Source of the DNA: Humulus lupulus | Taxonomy: Eukaryota; Streptophyta; Magnoliopsida; Rosales; Cannabaceae | Length of the DNA stretch: 64,000 nucleotides | Reading direction: 5' to 3' | Assembly (NCBI RefSeq): GCF_963169125.1 | Contig: NC_084795.1 | Span: forward strand, 191,306,214 to 191,370,213 | Shown: in pieces, positions 1 through 10,394 of the stretch | Numbering within the stretch: position 1 is the stretch's first letter | How the letters are laid out: each line of letters begins with the position of its first letter | Made by a program: the position numbers and the translations under genes | The notes under the pieces: model-generated | Seen by the model: the letters and a program-made list of their open reading frames with translations, nothing else | Told to the model about the DNA's origin: nothing | The model's database searches: none

Positions 1-806
1 TGTCATTGATATGATTTCGGAGGTCAGCTCCGCGAGGCCGGGCCTTTTCTCCTTTGGCCTTTTCATATTTGGCCTCCAACTTTCTTCTTAGGTCCACCGT
101 GGACCAGCTATCTTCGGAGTGCAAGTTCGCAGCCCGACCGTCCTGGTTGACGGAATCACTGGGGCGGTTGTTCCTTCCCCTAGGCCTGGGTGCCTTAGCA
201 CTAGGCCCTTTAGGCACAGAGTGCCCCCTTGGGGCTGAAGGACGTCTGGGCTTAGGAGCGCCAGAGACCTTCTGCGCGCGGGGGGGGGGGGCAGTCGGCC
301 TGGTGATTCATGCCTTTAGGAGGTGCAGGGACGTTAGTGCGCACAGGCTCCCCAAATTTTTCTTTGCCCTTGTTAGGGGCGGCTTTGGATGGTCCAGCAG
401 CGGCTGGATCCGGCATAGCGGCATCAGCACCACCTAAAACAGAGGCATCCTCGTCCGAGTCGCCTAGGTCTCCGAACTTGCTTTGGAGGCGCTCCATCAT
501 GCGCTGCATTTTTTCGGAGAGGCGCTCCTGCTTAGCAAGCTTGGCTTTGGTGACCTCCAGTTCTTCGGCTACATGGACCAGTTCTGGGTCCTTCTCATAG
601 TAGCAGCCGTCCTTGTAATAACCGTCTTGGACATACTCTTCTTCATCTTCTAAGTATGTCGTATCTTCAGTACTGACCCGATCCTGGCGGGATGTCGGGT
701 CTTCACCTTGGTAGTCCAAGGGTTCGTTCTGCACCGCATCTTCCATCACAGTATCGGGGTTGACCCTAGAATTTTTGTCAACCGCGGATTTTCTCGTAGT
801 CACCAT
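1..806 (-). pseudogene. gag polyprotein N-terminal region, frameshifted
   Basis: An open frame runs from ATG at 806 to 252 (184 codons). It is acidic in its first half (EDEEEYVQDGYY), followed by a predicted coiled coil of Glu/Lys/Arg heptads (about residues 80-115) and a Pro/Ala-rich stretch. The frame breaks at a run of 12 G (280-291 on plus). Reading on in the next frame gives a continuing basic, Pro-rich and then charged protein to the window edge, so the gag continues across the run and beyond position 1. Gag forms the virus-like particle of the element. No zinc knuckle or capsid core is inside the window. I assign it as gag from its position next to the LTR and its start similarity to Tat-A gag, not from a full domain match. 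Confidence 0.65.
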
Positions 807-872
807 CTCTTCAGCACGAAGTGAATACAGAAAACGTACACAGAAAAAGAGCTGACTAACAACTTCCTACAG

Positions 873-893
873 CTCTCAATGAAAGCACCAAAA
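873..893 (-). promoter_or_regulatory. Primer-binding-site motif of the left-edge element
   Basis: Read on the minus strand this is TTTTGGTGCTTTCATTGAGA, directly inside the LTR boundary at 894. The same motif stands at the same place in Tat-A (17805-17825) and, with one change, in E2 (19373-19392). Position and conservation mark it as the tRNA primer site. I could not assign the tRNA. Confidence 0.6.
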
Positions 894-1745
894 TGTTTAC
901 CGAGTTTTTCAGAAACGAATACAAACAGAATAATAAAAAGATAAGAACTGTAGAAGTGCTGAAATGTAACTAAACAAACAGTGTTTTTACGTGGTTCAGG
1001 CGTTAACAAGCCCTAGTCCACGAGTCGATGTTATTATCCTTGGAAAAGGTTACAGTAAGATGGCTGGTGTACAAGAACTTCACACACTCACAGTGTTTCT
1101 CTCGGGTTCTCTTGAAGAAGATGAAGCTAGAGAGATTTTGGTAGAGTTTTTGCTCTGTGATTTGTTGGTCGTCCCTCTTCTTGTAAAATGAAGGGGTCTT
1201 TATAGCTAGGGTTTCGGATTAGGGTTTTTCTCTACGTACATGAGTCTTAACTACACCAGCCATAAATAGGGGATGCAATTACTGTCGTAGCATGGCTACA
1301 AGACTCTATGTGGGTATATTTACGTGAAAGTATGGGGAACACACAAAGTCAGCCGTCTTTTCCAAGTTGTCAGTGGAACAGTAGGCGAAAAGGTACCCTT
1401 AGGCGTGCTGGGATGTGTGCGGCTTTGACCTGACGGGCGTGTCAGGCAGGATCCTGTGTCAGGCGGATATCATTCCAAATATGCCTCCTCCAGGACTCGA
1501 CCGTTTGGTTTTGTTCCGTGCGAGGCACGGAACTGTTTCCGCGGAGACCACTCGAAGAGCTTCTCCTGGAAGGGGCTTCCCCGAAGGATACCCCTTCGGG
1601 AGTCCGGGAGAGTTGACGAGTTTTCGTGTTGTGTTTGCTTGGAAGAGTAATCCGGACACTAAACGAGAGAGGCGAAGCCTTTCTGTCCATCCGCGAGCTT
1701 TGGTCACCTACCGTGAAAGACATCGATAATTCTGTTTCCCCAAGG
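894..1745 (-). repeat. 5' LTR of the left-edge element
   Basis: It starts with TG immediately after the primer-site motif. A minus-strand TATA-like box (GCTATAAAGACC) lies at about 1195-1210, as expected for the promoter of an LTR transcribed leftwards. A short palindrome, CCGAAGG...CCTTCGG, lies at 1580-1599. The right end is an estimate. Confidence 0.55.
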
Positions 1746-2330
1746 ACATCAATTTAAACGCTATCCGAAAATCTGGATAACAATAATATTTACACTTTAT
1801 TATAACATCTGTTCGCATGAATGAACTTAGCATATCACTCTGTTTTGATTTAAAAAAAATTCAACAAAATTCTGAAAAATACTCTAAGTACAGTAGCATG
1901 CTTTCCCTTATTTTGCTCATGTGTTTACATATACTTATTGATATGCTATGCTTTGCCCCAAGGGATTGAGGAGCTTAAGGTCCTCAGTCACTTGCCTTGA
2001 CTAAGACCTATTCGAACATTACTGCTCGGAATAAATACTTATAGGAATGGTAATAGAGAAAAACAACACACGTAATGAGCAAATACTTGTAATAAACACA
2101 ATAATTGGCAAGAATAACTGGCTGCGCACAGTTCCTTTTAATTCTCATAATAAATGGACAATCGTGTCTATAATAGCGATAAAAAATTTAATCTTACATT
2201 TATAAGCGATCAGTCATATGATTGACTAACTCTTGTTCATAAACTTGTAAAAAGTGAAATTAACGAAAGCCAATTCTTTAAAAAGAACTGTTTAATGATA
2301 ATACTTGCGTAGGTGTTCTCCATTCTAATA
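1746..2330 (-). other. E2 3' untranslated region
   Basis: AT-rich, with no coding signal. The stretch TTTGCCCCAAG (about 1953-1964) matches the spot after the 3' tandem repeats in Tat-A (TGCCCCCCAAG, about 11469) and Tat-B (about 57643). This suggests a conserved 3' layout. Very little repeat array remains here. Confidence 0.45.
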
Positions 2331-3590
2331 CCGAGGAACGAGATCTCCATTTAAGCGAGCAAGTTTATAATTTCCTGGATTTAGGACTTCTTCGATTTGG
2401 TATGGCCCTTCCCAGTTAGATCCAAGAACTCCAGCAGCTTGATCGTGGGTGTTGAGGAAAACTTTTCTGAGTACCAAATCTCCCACATAAAACTTTCTTT
2501 CACATACTTTAGAGTTGAAATACCGAGCGACCTTTGTTGGTAAGCTGCTACTCGGAGTTGAGATTGCTCGCGCCTTTCATCGACCAAATCCAGAGATTCC
2601 ATCAATAACTGACTATTAACGTCTTGATCGTATGCCAACCTTCGGTGCGATGGCAGATCTAATTCAACTAGCAACATATCCTTATACCCATAGGCCAAGG
2701 AAAATGGAGTATGGACTTTTGCTGTTTGGTGGGATGTTCTATACGACCAAATGACTTCAGTTAACTGTTCTATGCATGCCCCCTTCGCTTATTCAAGCCT
2801 TTTCTTCAGAGTATCCTTCAGTGTCTTGTTGACAGCTTCAATCTGTTCGTTTGCCTGTGGATGAGATATTGAAGAAAAACTCTTCACAATCCCATGCCTT
2901 TCACAAAAATCAGTGAACATATCACTATTGAACTATGTGCTATTATCTGAAACAATCTTCCTTGGTAGCCCATACAACATACTTGACGTTGCCTTTCAAA
3001 CTTTCTTGGTCATTATTGTTGCAAGTGGCTCAGCTTTGGCCAACTTTGTGAAGTGGTCAACATCAACTACAACATACTTGACGTTGCCTTTTCCAGTGGG
3101 ATTTGCATCTGTTTTAGCTCATTAAGGGCTACTCGTGGTATCTTGAAAAATGTTTGGCACTTGTCACACTTTCGAACAAAATCCCGAGAGTCTTCATTCA
3201 TTGTTGGCAAGATGTATCCTTGCCTTAAGATATATTTTGATAAACTCAGCCCCCAGCAAGATCTCCGCAAAAACCTTTGTGGACTTCTCGCTTTAATTCT
3301 TTAGCCTTTTCTTTTGAAATACACCTTAGGAGTGGCATTGAGTACCCCCTTCTTTATAAAACTATGTCAACCAGGATAAACCGAGCCGATTGCCTCTGGA
3401 GGGCTCTTGCTTTGTTTCTGTCCGACGGTAATACTCCATGTTCTAAGTACTCAATGAAAGGTGCCATCCATGTGTCTGATGCTTTGATTACCAAGGAGGT
3501 TTCTTCTGTTTGGATGCTTGGTGCAGATAAACATTTAACAGGCACTATATTTAAGGTGTCAGCATCCTTTGCACTTGCTAACTTGGCCAA
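2330..3590 (-). pseudogene. E2 integrase
   Basis: This is the DDE integrase of E2, read right to left. The zinc-finger half (CDKCQTFF, about 3170) follows a stretch like ILRQGYILPTM. The core holds IVSDNS near 2950, and the Glu-bearing motif lies near 2840. The C-terminal arm (2698-2381) contains SLDLVDERREQSQLRVAAYQ, nearly the same as the matching Tat-A arm. Integrase inserts the cDNA into host DNA. Several frame changes and stops break the gene. A 23-bp block at 2974-2996 is an exact copy of 3069-3091 and replaces the integrase codons expected there. Confidence 0.8.
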
Positions 3591-3593
3591 AGC

Positions 3594-4225
3594 ATCAGCA
3601 TTTGAATTCTGGTCGCGAGGTACCTACTGGAGAGTATATTTTTCAAATTGTGCTAACAAATCCTTTGCTTTGTTTAAATACGCAACCATCTTTTGACTCC
3701 TGGCTTGATTTTCTCTGGTAATTTGATTAACCACTAACTGGGAGTCACTATAGATTTCAAGCGAATTTATGTTCATGGCCTTGGCTAATCTTAATCCTGC
3801 GAGCAAAGCTTCGTACTCAGCTTCGTTATTGGATGTTGTGAAGTCTAATATGATTGCGCAGTGAAAACGATGTCCTTCAGGTGTGATCACCATCACACCC
3901 GCTCCAGTGTTTTCCTCGTTAGAAGAGCCATCTACGAAGAACTTCCAAGAGGAAGTTTGGCTTTGAGGTTCAGGCTCTTCTGTCGGCTCAATGTCCTAGA
4001 GCCCCATAAATTCTGCGACAAAATCTACTAGAGCTTGTCCCTTCACTGTTGCTCGTGGCAAATAAGAAATATCAAACCGTCGATGTTCAACTGCCCATTT
4101 CAATAATCGACCATCGACTTCTGGTTTCTGCAGGACTTGCCGTAGTGGCTGGTCAGTGAGCACTGTGATGGGGTGAGCTTGGAAGTATGGCTGCAGCTTT
4201 CTGGACGCTAAGATCAAGCAATAGG
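3594..4225 (-). pseudogene. E2 tandem RNase H domains
   Basis: The first RNase H (4217-3996) includes ILASRKLQPYFQAHPI and VLTDQPLRQVLQKPE, the usual gypsy RT-linked domain. A second domain follows (3896-3624) with PEGHRFHCAI, TTSNNEAEYEALLAGLRLA and YSDSQLVVNQI. It is the archaeal-type RNase H (aRNH) known from plant Tat elements, and the acidic Glu and Asp of its active site are still visible. RNase H removes the RNA strand during reverse transcription. The two are separated by stops, so neither forms part of a working polyprotein. Confidence 0.8.
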
Positions 4226-5316
4226 CTAATTTCTCAATGGGCGGATATTGCAGTTTGCTCCTATTAGGCTTTTGCTAATATAATACACAACTTTTTGCAC
4301 ATGTTCCTCCTCGCTTACCAGGACAACACTAGCAGCATATTCTGTGACCGTCAAATAGATGAACAAAGTTTCCTTTTCAACCGGCTTAGATAAAATCGGT
4401 GGTTGCGATATATAAGACTTTAGAGCCTGGAAAGCCTGTTCGCATTCCTCTGTCCATTCAAATTTCTTATTGCCCCTAAGTAGATTAAAAAATGGGATGC
4501 ACTTGTCTGTAAATTTGGAAATAAATCTACTTAAGGCAGCAATCCTCCCGGATAAGCTTTGAACATCTTTTATCTTTGTTGGCGACTTCACCTCGATGAG
4601 GGCCTTGATCTTTTCGGGATTATCTTCAATGACTCGTGAGTTCACTATAAATCCCAAGAATTTCCTTGATCCAACTCCGAAGGAACACTTAAGGGGATTC
4701 AACTTCATCTGATAGTTGTTTAAGACGTCAAAGCACTCTTGTTGGTCCCCGATGTGTTCTTCTACTTTCTTCGACTTAACCAGCATGTCATCAACATATA
4801 CTTCCATTTTACATCGATTAGCTCTTTGAACATGTGATATACTATTCCCTGCTAAGTCGTACCAGCGTTTTTCAAACTGAAAGGCATTACTTTGTAACAA
4901 TAAAGCTCGGTATCTGTTCACAAGCTAGTGTAGTCCTCATTAGGTGGGTGCATACTGATCTGATTATACCCACAATATGCATCCATTAATGATAGGATCT
5001 CGTGCTCTGAAGTGGCATCAACCAGCTGGTCGATCCTTGGGAGTGGGAAACAATCCTTCGGGCAAGCTTTATTAAGGTCTGTGAAATCCACGCATGTTCT
5101 CCACTTGTTATTTGGGTTGGGAACCAGTACGGGATTAGAGATCCACGATTGATAAAACGCTACCCAGATGAATCCATTCTCCTTCAGCTTCTTGACTTCT
5201 TCTTTTAGTGCTTTTGATCTATCTTTGTCGAGCAGCCTTCTTTTCGGTTGTACTGGTGGAAATTTTTTATCTATGTTCAAGACATGGCTGATAACTGCTG
5301 GGTAAATCCCAACCAT
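4226..5316 (-). pseudogene. E2 reverse transcriptase
   Basis: The RT is read from 5316 to 4226 in two frames. The N-terminal part has WRTCVDFTDLNKACPKDCFP, PLPRIDQLVD and LSLMDAYCGYNQI. The C-terminal part (4921-4226) carries the catalytic box YVDDMLVKS, then LNPLKCSFGV, FLGFIVNSR, GRIAALSRFISK and FEWTEECEQAF, a typical Ty3/gypsy thumb and connection. A frameshift near 4918 separates the halves and garbles the segment before YVDD. The catalytic Asp pair is kept, but the protein cannot be made as one chain. Confidence 0.85.
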
Positions 5317-6328
5317 ATCTTTGTGCGATCAGGAAAAGACCTCTTGGTTCTTCTTCAAAAATTCCACCAGCTTTTGTTTTGTTGTTTTCTCTAATTGTTT
5401 ACTGACTTTCACAACCCTGGTCGGATCTGACTCATCAAGTTTGACCTCCTTGAGGTCCTCGACTGGTCCTACATCTTCCTTAGAATCCCCAGAGCGAGGA
5501 TCTAAATCCCTATCCTTACTTTGGGCAACCCCCTGATTGGGCTTGTATCTCATTAGCCAATTGCAACCCTTTTTTTGGCTCCTTCCCTCAATCCACCCCT
5601 TTTCGCCTTGGTAATCAAGGAATTATAGCATTCCCGTGCTTCTCGTTGGTTTCCCAACAAGCATCCTATCCTTGCTTGAGTTGGAATCTTCATGGTGAGG
5701 TGCCTGACCGAGGTTACGGCTCGTAGGTCGACTAGAATAGGCCTTCCAATCATAGCAGTATATGCAGAAAGATAATCAACTACTATAAAAGTAGTGAGTA
5801 ATGTCCTGTTCGTAGGTGCAGTTCCTGCTGTGACCAGAAGCTTGATTAGTTTGGTTGCATGGCTCCAAATCCTTCACGGACAACTTCAACCTTTCCTGCG
5901 AAGACTTGTACAAAATATTTACTTAGCTCCCTGTGTCCACTAACACCCACACAACCATCATATTGGTGATTTGGACATCCATGACCATAGGGTCCGAATG
6001 GAGGAACTGGATGTGCTGAGCGTCAAGCTCAGAGAAAGTTATCAATTCTTCCTTTGTTTGAGCTTTCTTGGGAGTTCACTCCTCCACATTCAGTATTTAA
6101 ATGTCTTGGTCATGGCGTAAGGTTCAGGCGTATCACTTTGTTGCCTTTCCACTATATCCTGCTAGGTGTGGTCCAGCGCAGATGGTTCGCAATGTACCCA
6201 CCACAGGAGCTGGCTGTTAAAAAGGGTGAGCGGCATACAGGTTCCTGCTCGTTGCCTCCTTGAGCCTCTCGCTAAGAACCTCCAGTGGCTTGTACATATC
6301 TCCTCAGGTGTCCTTGTCTGATAAGGAA
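5317..6328 (-). pseudogene. E2 protease and linker to RT
   Basis: A retropepsin active-site motif, VLVDTGS, can be read near 5940-5920, with an in-frame stop right after it. The linker 5753-5553 reads IGRPILVDLRAVTSVRHLTM and then GNQREARECYNS, typical of the Tat protease-RT junction. The acidic stretch 5553-5329 (SKEDVGPVEDLKEVKLDE) leads into the RT. Protease would cut the Gag-Pol polyprotein. It is broken by several stops. Confidence 0.7.
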
Positions 6329-7510
6329 CTAAATTTCATCTTTCAGCTGGTTGCACTCATTGGTGTCATGACCATAGTCATTGTGAAAACGACAAAACTT
6401 GGTTGTATCTCTCTTGGAGATATCTTTCCTTATTGGAGTTAGTCGCTTATGAGGGACATTGGTGCTGGTCGCCTGGTACACCTCCACTCTGCTTTCAACT
6501 AGGGCCATGTAATTGGTGAATCTTGGCTCGTATCTGTTACCCTTAGGGATCTTATTCTCAGATGTCGATGGCTCATTATTTGCCCTTATTCCACCATTTT
6601 TCCCATTATTTTTGCCGTTGCCGTTCGGTTTATCTGACCCATTGGCGGCTTTGGCGGCATCTTCCTTTGGCCCCATGTCTGGTCGATGTAGGAATTCTTG
6701 GGTACTCTTCACCCTATTCTTCCTTAAACTATTCCAGAGGGGTGAGTGGCGCCACACTCTAGCAGTAAGTTCCATCATTTTCCCCTCATTGCCAACCTTC
6801 TTAGCTCCAGCTACCGCTCACATAAAACACTGAACATATTCCTTTAAGGATTCTCCCTCCTTCTGGTGTATCTCGACCAGTTTGATGTACTCAACCAGCA
6901 TAGAATTGATTGTAGAACTCCTTTACGAACATCTCCCATGACACTATGCTAGCAAGAGGGAATTTGAAAAACCATTCCTGAGCAGTATCGGATAAGGTGG
7001 CTGGAATGATTCTGCAGCGAGCATCATTCGACACCTTTTGGATGTCCATCTGTATCTCAAATTTATTCACATGAGATACTGGGTCCCCATATCCATCAAA
7101 GTTGGGCAATACTGGCATCTTAAATTTGCTTGGGGTTTCTGCCATTGCTATTCTTTGTATGAATGGAGTGACTCTTCTCCGATCATACTCGATGTGGGAT
7201 GTTTGGCTCCCCACTAGCTGTTGTATGGCCTAATTCAGCACATCGATCTGGGAGTGTACTGCATTTGCTATAGCTGGGGCGATCGGTGCTGGAGGAGCGT
7301 ACTCATCATGCCTTTCCCGCCTATCGTTGAGCACATCCCTCAAGTCGTCATCTCTACGCCTTTGCTCGCTAGCACCCAACCGATCAAAGACGTTAGGTTG
7401 CCTAGGCTTCCCCCAGTGTTCTTGCTCGTAGGCCTAGTTTCTCTTAGTGTGGGATACCATTCTCCACCCCTCTCTCCTTGTCATTGATCAGCATTTCCTC
7501 TGTCGAAATC
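6329..7510 (-). pseudogene. E2 gag, central and C-terminal part
   Basis: The capsid-like core lies at 7214-6891: FKMPVLPNFDGYGDPVSHVN, then AQEWFFKFPLASIVSWEMF, the signature of the Retrotrans_gag family. The 6778-6329 part ends with CRFHNDYGHDTNECNQLKDE, a zinc-knuckle-like Cys/His motif that keeps its first Cys. Two frames and stops break it. The N-terminal part lies beyond the Tat-A insertion, at 18583-19343. Confidence 0.8.
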
Positions 7511-7515
7511 AGCTT
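7511..7515. repeat. Target-site duplication of Tat-A, left copy (AGCTT)
   Basis: AGCTT directly precedes the TG of the Tat-A left LTR. The same five bases follow its right LTR at 18578-18582. Confidence 0.95.
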
Positions 7516-8266
7516 TGTTGACACAGTTCTTTGCCAACAGGTAATCAATAGAATGAAAGGATGGGATTAGTGCTAAGTAACGAACCGTAACAGATGAATG
7601 ATCTTAAAATAAAATGATGATAGGAATACTTTTTTAGGTGGTTCAAAGGTTAAAATCCTTCTACTCCACCAGCCAATATTATTGCTATATTTCTGGTATT
7701 CTCTACAGGGTATTTCTTTACACAATAGAATCCAACCCTTTGCAACTCCCAGGGTCTCCATATTTATAGGAGAGGGCACCTCGGGGTTGGCAAGGGGGGT
7801 CATCCCATGACCTTCTTACCCATCATGTCACTTCTGTTACATTCTTATTAATTCCTAAAACCTAACAAATGAAGTGTGGTCTAATCAATAGGTAAGGGGG
7901 ATAATGGGCCGCACGGCCCAACCCAGTCGTGGGTGCCTGAACACGCGCGTTTATGCTGTGTGTTCGAGAATTCAGGGATATATCAGACACGTGATGTCTG
8001 ATATATGCACTTTTACATTGTGTGGTTGACTTTATAAAGGGTCACAGCCTCCAACTCAAGCCCGTACCTCGAGCTGGATGTCTTCTTAACCCGCGGTGTC
8101 TATACCTCTGACCCGGCTCCTTAGTTTCCTCAGTAAGCCTTTGGTTACCTCAAGCTAAAGAGGTGGGAGCTGGCGATAGCAGCTTCGGGTACGTGGCATC
8201 CACGTGGCTGATATAATTATGCCATACCTTAGCTCGCTAATAGCTCGTGGAGAATTAGGGCGTACA
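7516..8266 (-). repeat. Tat-A 3' LTR
   Basis: A 751-bp LTR, TGTTGAC to GTACA. A minus-strand TATA box (CTATAAATA) lies at about 7761-7770. It also holds a perfect inverted motif, ATATATCAGACACGTGATGTC, around 7978-8006 that overlaps a G-box core (CACGTG). Its twin is at 17826-18577, and a related LTR is at 59822-60571. Confidence 0.95.
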
Positions 8267-8281
8267 TTTGCCCCAAGCCCC
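8267..8281 (-). promoter_or_regulatory. Polypurine tract of Tat-A
   Basis: Just inside the 3' LTR the minus strand reads GGGGCTTGGGGCAAA, a purine-rich plus-strand primer. Tat-C (60572-60584) has the matching CTTGGGGGGCAAA. Confidence 0.8.
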
Positions 8282-8526
8282 TGCTCGTGGCACATGACGT
8301 CACCCGGGGCCACAGTGGGTGCTTTTATGCTTCCTTGTGGACTCTTCACATTCCGCTCATTACGTAGGCGTCGAGTACGTGGACATCATGGTTGGTGACG
8401 GTACGTCTTCCGAGAATCGCATTAAATGGCCTAGCCTATACTCGGCCGTCGTTTCGCCTTTCGAGTAGAGATCCTCGTATCCTACATCAAGGAAATCCAA
8501 CGACCCTCCTCACTTGGCCTCTTACG

Positions 8527-8535
8527 TATATAAAA
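8527..8535 (+). promoter_or_regulatory. TATA box of the antisense extra ORF (Tat-A)
   Basis: TATATAAAA followed by GGGGTGGCCACCTTACGCA is nearly identical to the block in Tat-C at 60835. It lies on the strand opposite to gag-pol, outside the LTR and about 750 bp before the extra ORF. It suggests an independent promoter, with a start expected near 8560. Confidence 0.65.
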
Positions 8536-8752
8536 GGGGTGGCCACCTTACGCACGACCCACCCATTCATTTGGAAATTTTCTTATTTTCTTCTTCCTTC
8601 TCAGTCTCAAAAAACCCTCCCTTTCTTCCGGTTTCTGTTCCCAGCGTTCCAGAAGTTCAAGCGTGAGAGCTCCTTTGAGGCTTTGGCACCAGAAGTTTCC
8701 ATAGGACTCCAACCGAGACGACCCTTTCAGCCTCCTCACAGTAAAACATTTT

Positions 8753-9275
8753 GTAAGTTCTCCGCTTATGCATGCTTTAAATTTCCTTTTCACTGTTGCT
8801 TAGGTAAATTGTTTCTGTAGCTGCATGCAGTATCCTGCTGGTTTTTGTGGGTATGATAGGCGTAGGTTTTTATTCCAAGTCATCGACCGTAGAAAAAACC
8901 ATTTAGGAGTACGACTCAAAGGGTACACCTTCTGGGGAAATTTTCTGGGTAGAATTTTTATATGCTCGTTTGTAATAACCAGCTTTTAGGGTGCAGAAAC
9001 CGGGGAGCTTAGGGGACACGCTTCGCAGGCAGTTTTGCACTGTTTGCCTACTGAAGCTTTCCTTCTAAGGCAAACTTTTTTATTCTGACCCTCCTGACAC
9101 ATGGATTCTGAGTAATCGGGGATCCGTTGGGAGCATAGGCGCGTGTTCATAGAACCGCGTGGTCTCACTCTCCACGGGCTGAGATTACCTCAGCCCATGT
9201 AAAGGAAACACTTCACGTCAGATTCTTTCTAATGCTTAGTTCGCCTTTTCTAAATTTTCTTCTTTTGTTCGTTAG
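8753..9275 (+). other. Predicted 5' UTR intron of the Tat-A extra ORF
   Basis: Donor TTTT|GTAAGT at 8753 and acceptor TTCGTTAG at 9275, nine bases before the ATG. Tat-C has the same pair at 61071 and 61588 with almost the same intron length (523 versus 518 bp). Conservation in two separate elements supports real splicing. Confidence 0.6.
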
Positions 9276-10257
9276 GCGACCAGATGGGACCAAAGAAGAA
9301 CGCCCCTAAGAAGAATGCTGGAAGCTCGTCTTCTCAGCAAGCCAAGGGAAAAGAGGTGGTCATGGACTCTCCAATCCCCGTTTTCGGTCCAGCCGTGGAG
9401 CAGGAGCTCGAGGTGGGGCCCGACGCGTTCTTCGTGGATCGTCTCGAAGATCACCAACCAGGGGAAAGTGAATAAGATATTCCTTTCCCACAATATTGAG
9501 ATTGGGAGGGGCGCCCTAAACGCTTGACCTCCCCTAGACGGCAAGCGGAGCTGCGCGCCGCTCGATGAGGAATATGCGGCCTGGAGTGATGAGCACTTCA
9601 AGGCTAGGGCCTTCCTTCTGCTAGACCAGTACTTCGCGGATTTTCTTAATTACGTGAAACTGGCTCTTTTCCAACTCCCCCCTAACTCATACCGTTTGTT
9701 TTTTTTTTTCTAAGGTAGTTGCCTTATTATCTTTTGCTCCTGTAGGGTGCCTTGGCTCTCCACCGGAGCATATCCCGCTCTAGGGCTCGGCTCGAGGATA
9801 TGAAGGGCGAGCACCAGACTACTTTGGCCGGCCTTAAGACTGCCCGAAAGCAGGAACAGGATGCCAAGGATGCCCTGGCGACTGTGCAGGCTAAGCTGGA
9901 CTCATCCCGACCTAAGCTGCAGGAGGCCGAGGCTACCAAGGCCGCTCTAGCCGTTGCGAGGACTGAGATCGAGGAGGCCAGGGCCGTTTGGGCCACACTG
10001 GATGCCACGAAAGCCAACGTCGAGGAGGCCAAGGCCGCCCTGGCGACAGAGAGGGCAGCCTAGCTCCTCCATGGAGGCTATGCTGTACCACTATTGGGTC
10101 TTCAACCCAGATGGTGACTTCTCCTTTATGGGTGCAGACGCATGGGACAGCTTCCTGGAGAAGTTTAAAGATCGCCTTTAGCAAGAGGCGCCCTTCGAGA
10201 CCAGGGAGACCTCTGCAGCCACCGAGCAGGAGGGCGAGGTGGTGACCTCATCGGAGT
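9276..10257 (+). pseudogene. Antisense extra ORF of Tat-A (Transposase_28-like plus coiled coil), degraded
   Basis: The ATG at 9284 starts MGPKKNAPKKNAGSSSSQQA, a basic Ser-rich N terminus shared with Tat-C. The frame shifts near 9436, and homology continues as IVSKITNQGKVNKIFLSHNI. The start of the Transposase_28-like region (QYFADFLNYVKLALFQLPP) is present up to about 9697. A T-run at 9698-9710 then marks an internal deletion that joins directly to the intron before the last exon. The last exon (about 9748-10257) encodes a long coiled coil rich in Ala, Glu and Lys (LEDMKGEHQ, EAEATKAALAVARTEIEEA). Such extra ORFs are known in plant Tat elements, and their function is unknown. Frameshift and deletion make this copy a pseudogene. 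Confidence 0.75.
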
Positions 10258-10394
10258 AGCTTGGCGGGGCCTAGGACTTCTTTTATTTTTACCATTCGAA
10301 ATTTTTTTTTGTAACTTTGTATGAGGTTTTTCTAACCTCGAGACAATTGGCTTTATCAATCTTTTGCTTTTAATTGATTTACCTCTTTTTGCCT

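Larger units (their letters stand above)
1..1745 (-). mobile_element. Left-edge Ty3/gypsy element (5' end only), Tat-like
   Basis: This is the 5' end of a minus-strand LTR retrotransposon: gag start, primer-site region, then 5' LTR. The gag begins at 806 and runs off the left edge, and the LTR begins with TG at 894. The gag opening (MVTTRKS) resembles that of Tat-A (MVVTRSR), and the primer-site motif is the same as in Tat-A, so a Tat-type element is likely. The right boundary is uncertain (about 1740-1850) because the partner LTR lies outside the window, so no TSD can be tested. It appears to interrupt or truncate the 3' end of the older element E2. Confidence 0.7.
1746..7515 (-). mobile_element. 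E2: decayed Tat-lineage gypsy element, 3' part
   Basis: This minus-strand element has the order gag (7510-6329), protease (about 6100-5553), RT (5316-4226), RNase H, a second RNase H (4217-3624) and integrase (about 3590-2300), then a short 3' region. The doubled RNase H is a mark of the Tat lineage. Many frameshifts and stops make it a pseudo-element. It continues at 18578 on the far side of the inserted Tat-A. Its left LTR is not visible, having been lost or displaced by the left-edge element. Confidence 0.85.

Noticed and set aside
1442..1729. Overlapping open frames of 60-100 codons
   Set aside because: They overlap on both strands inside the left-edge LTR and have no recognisable product.
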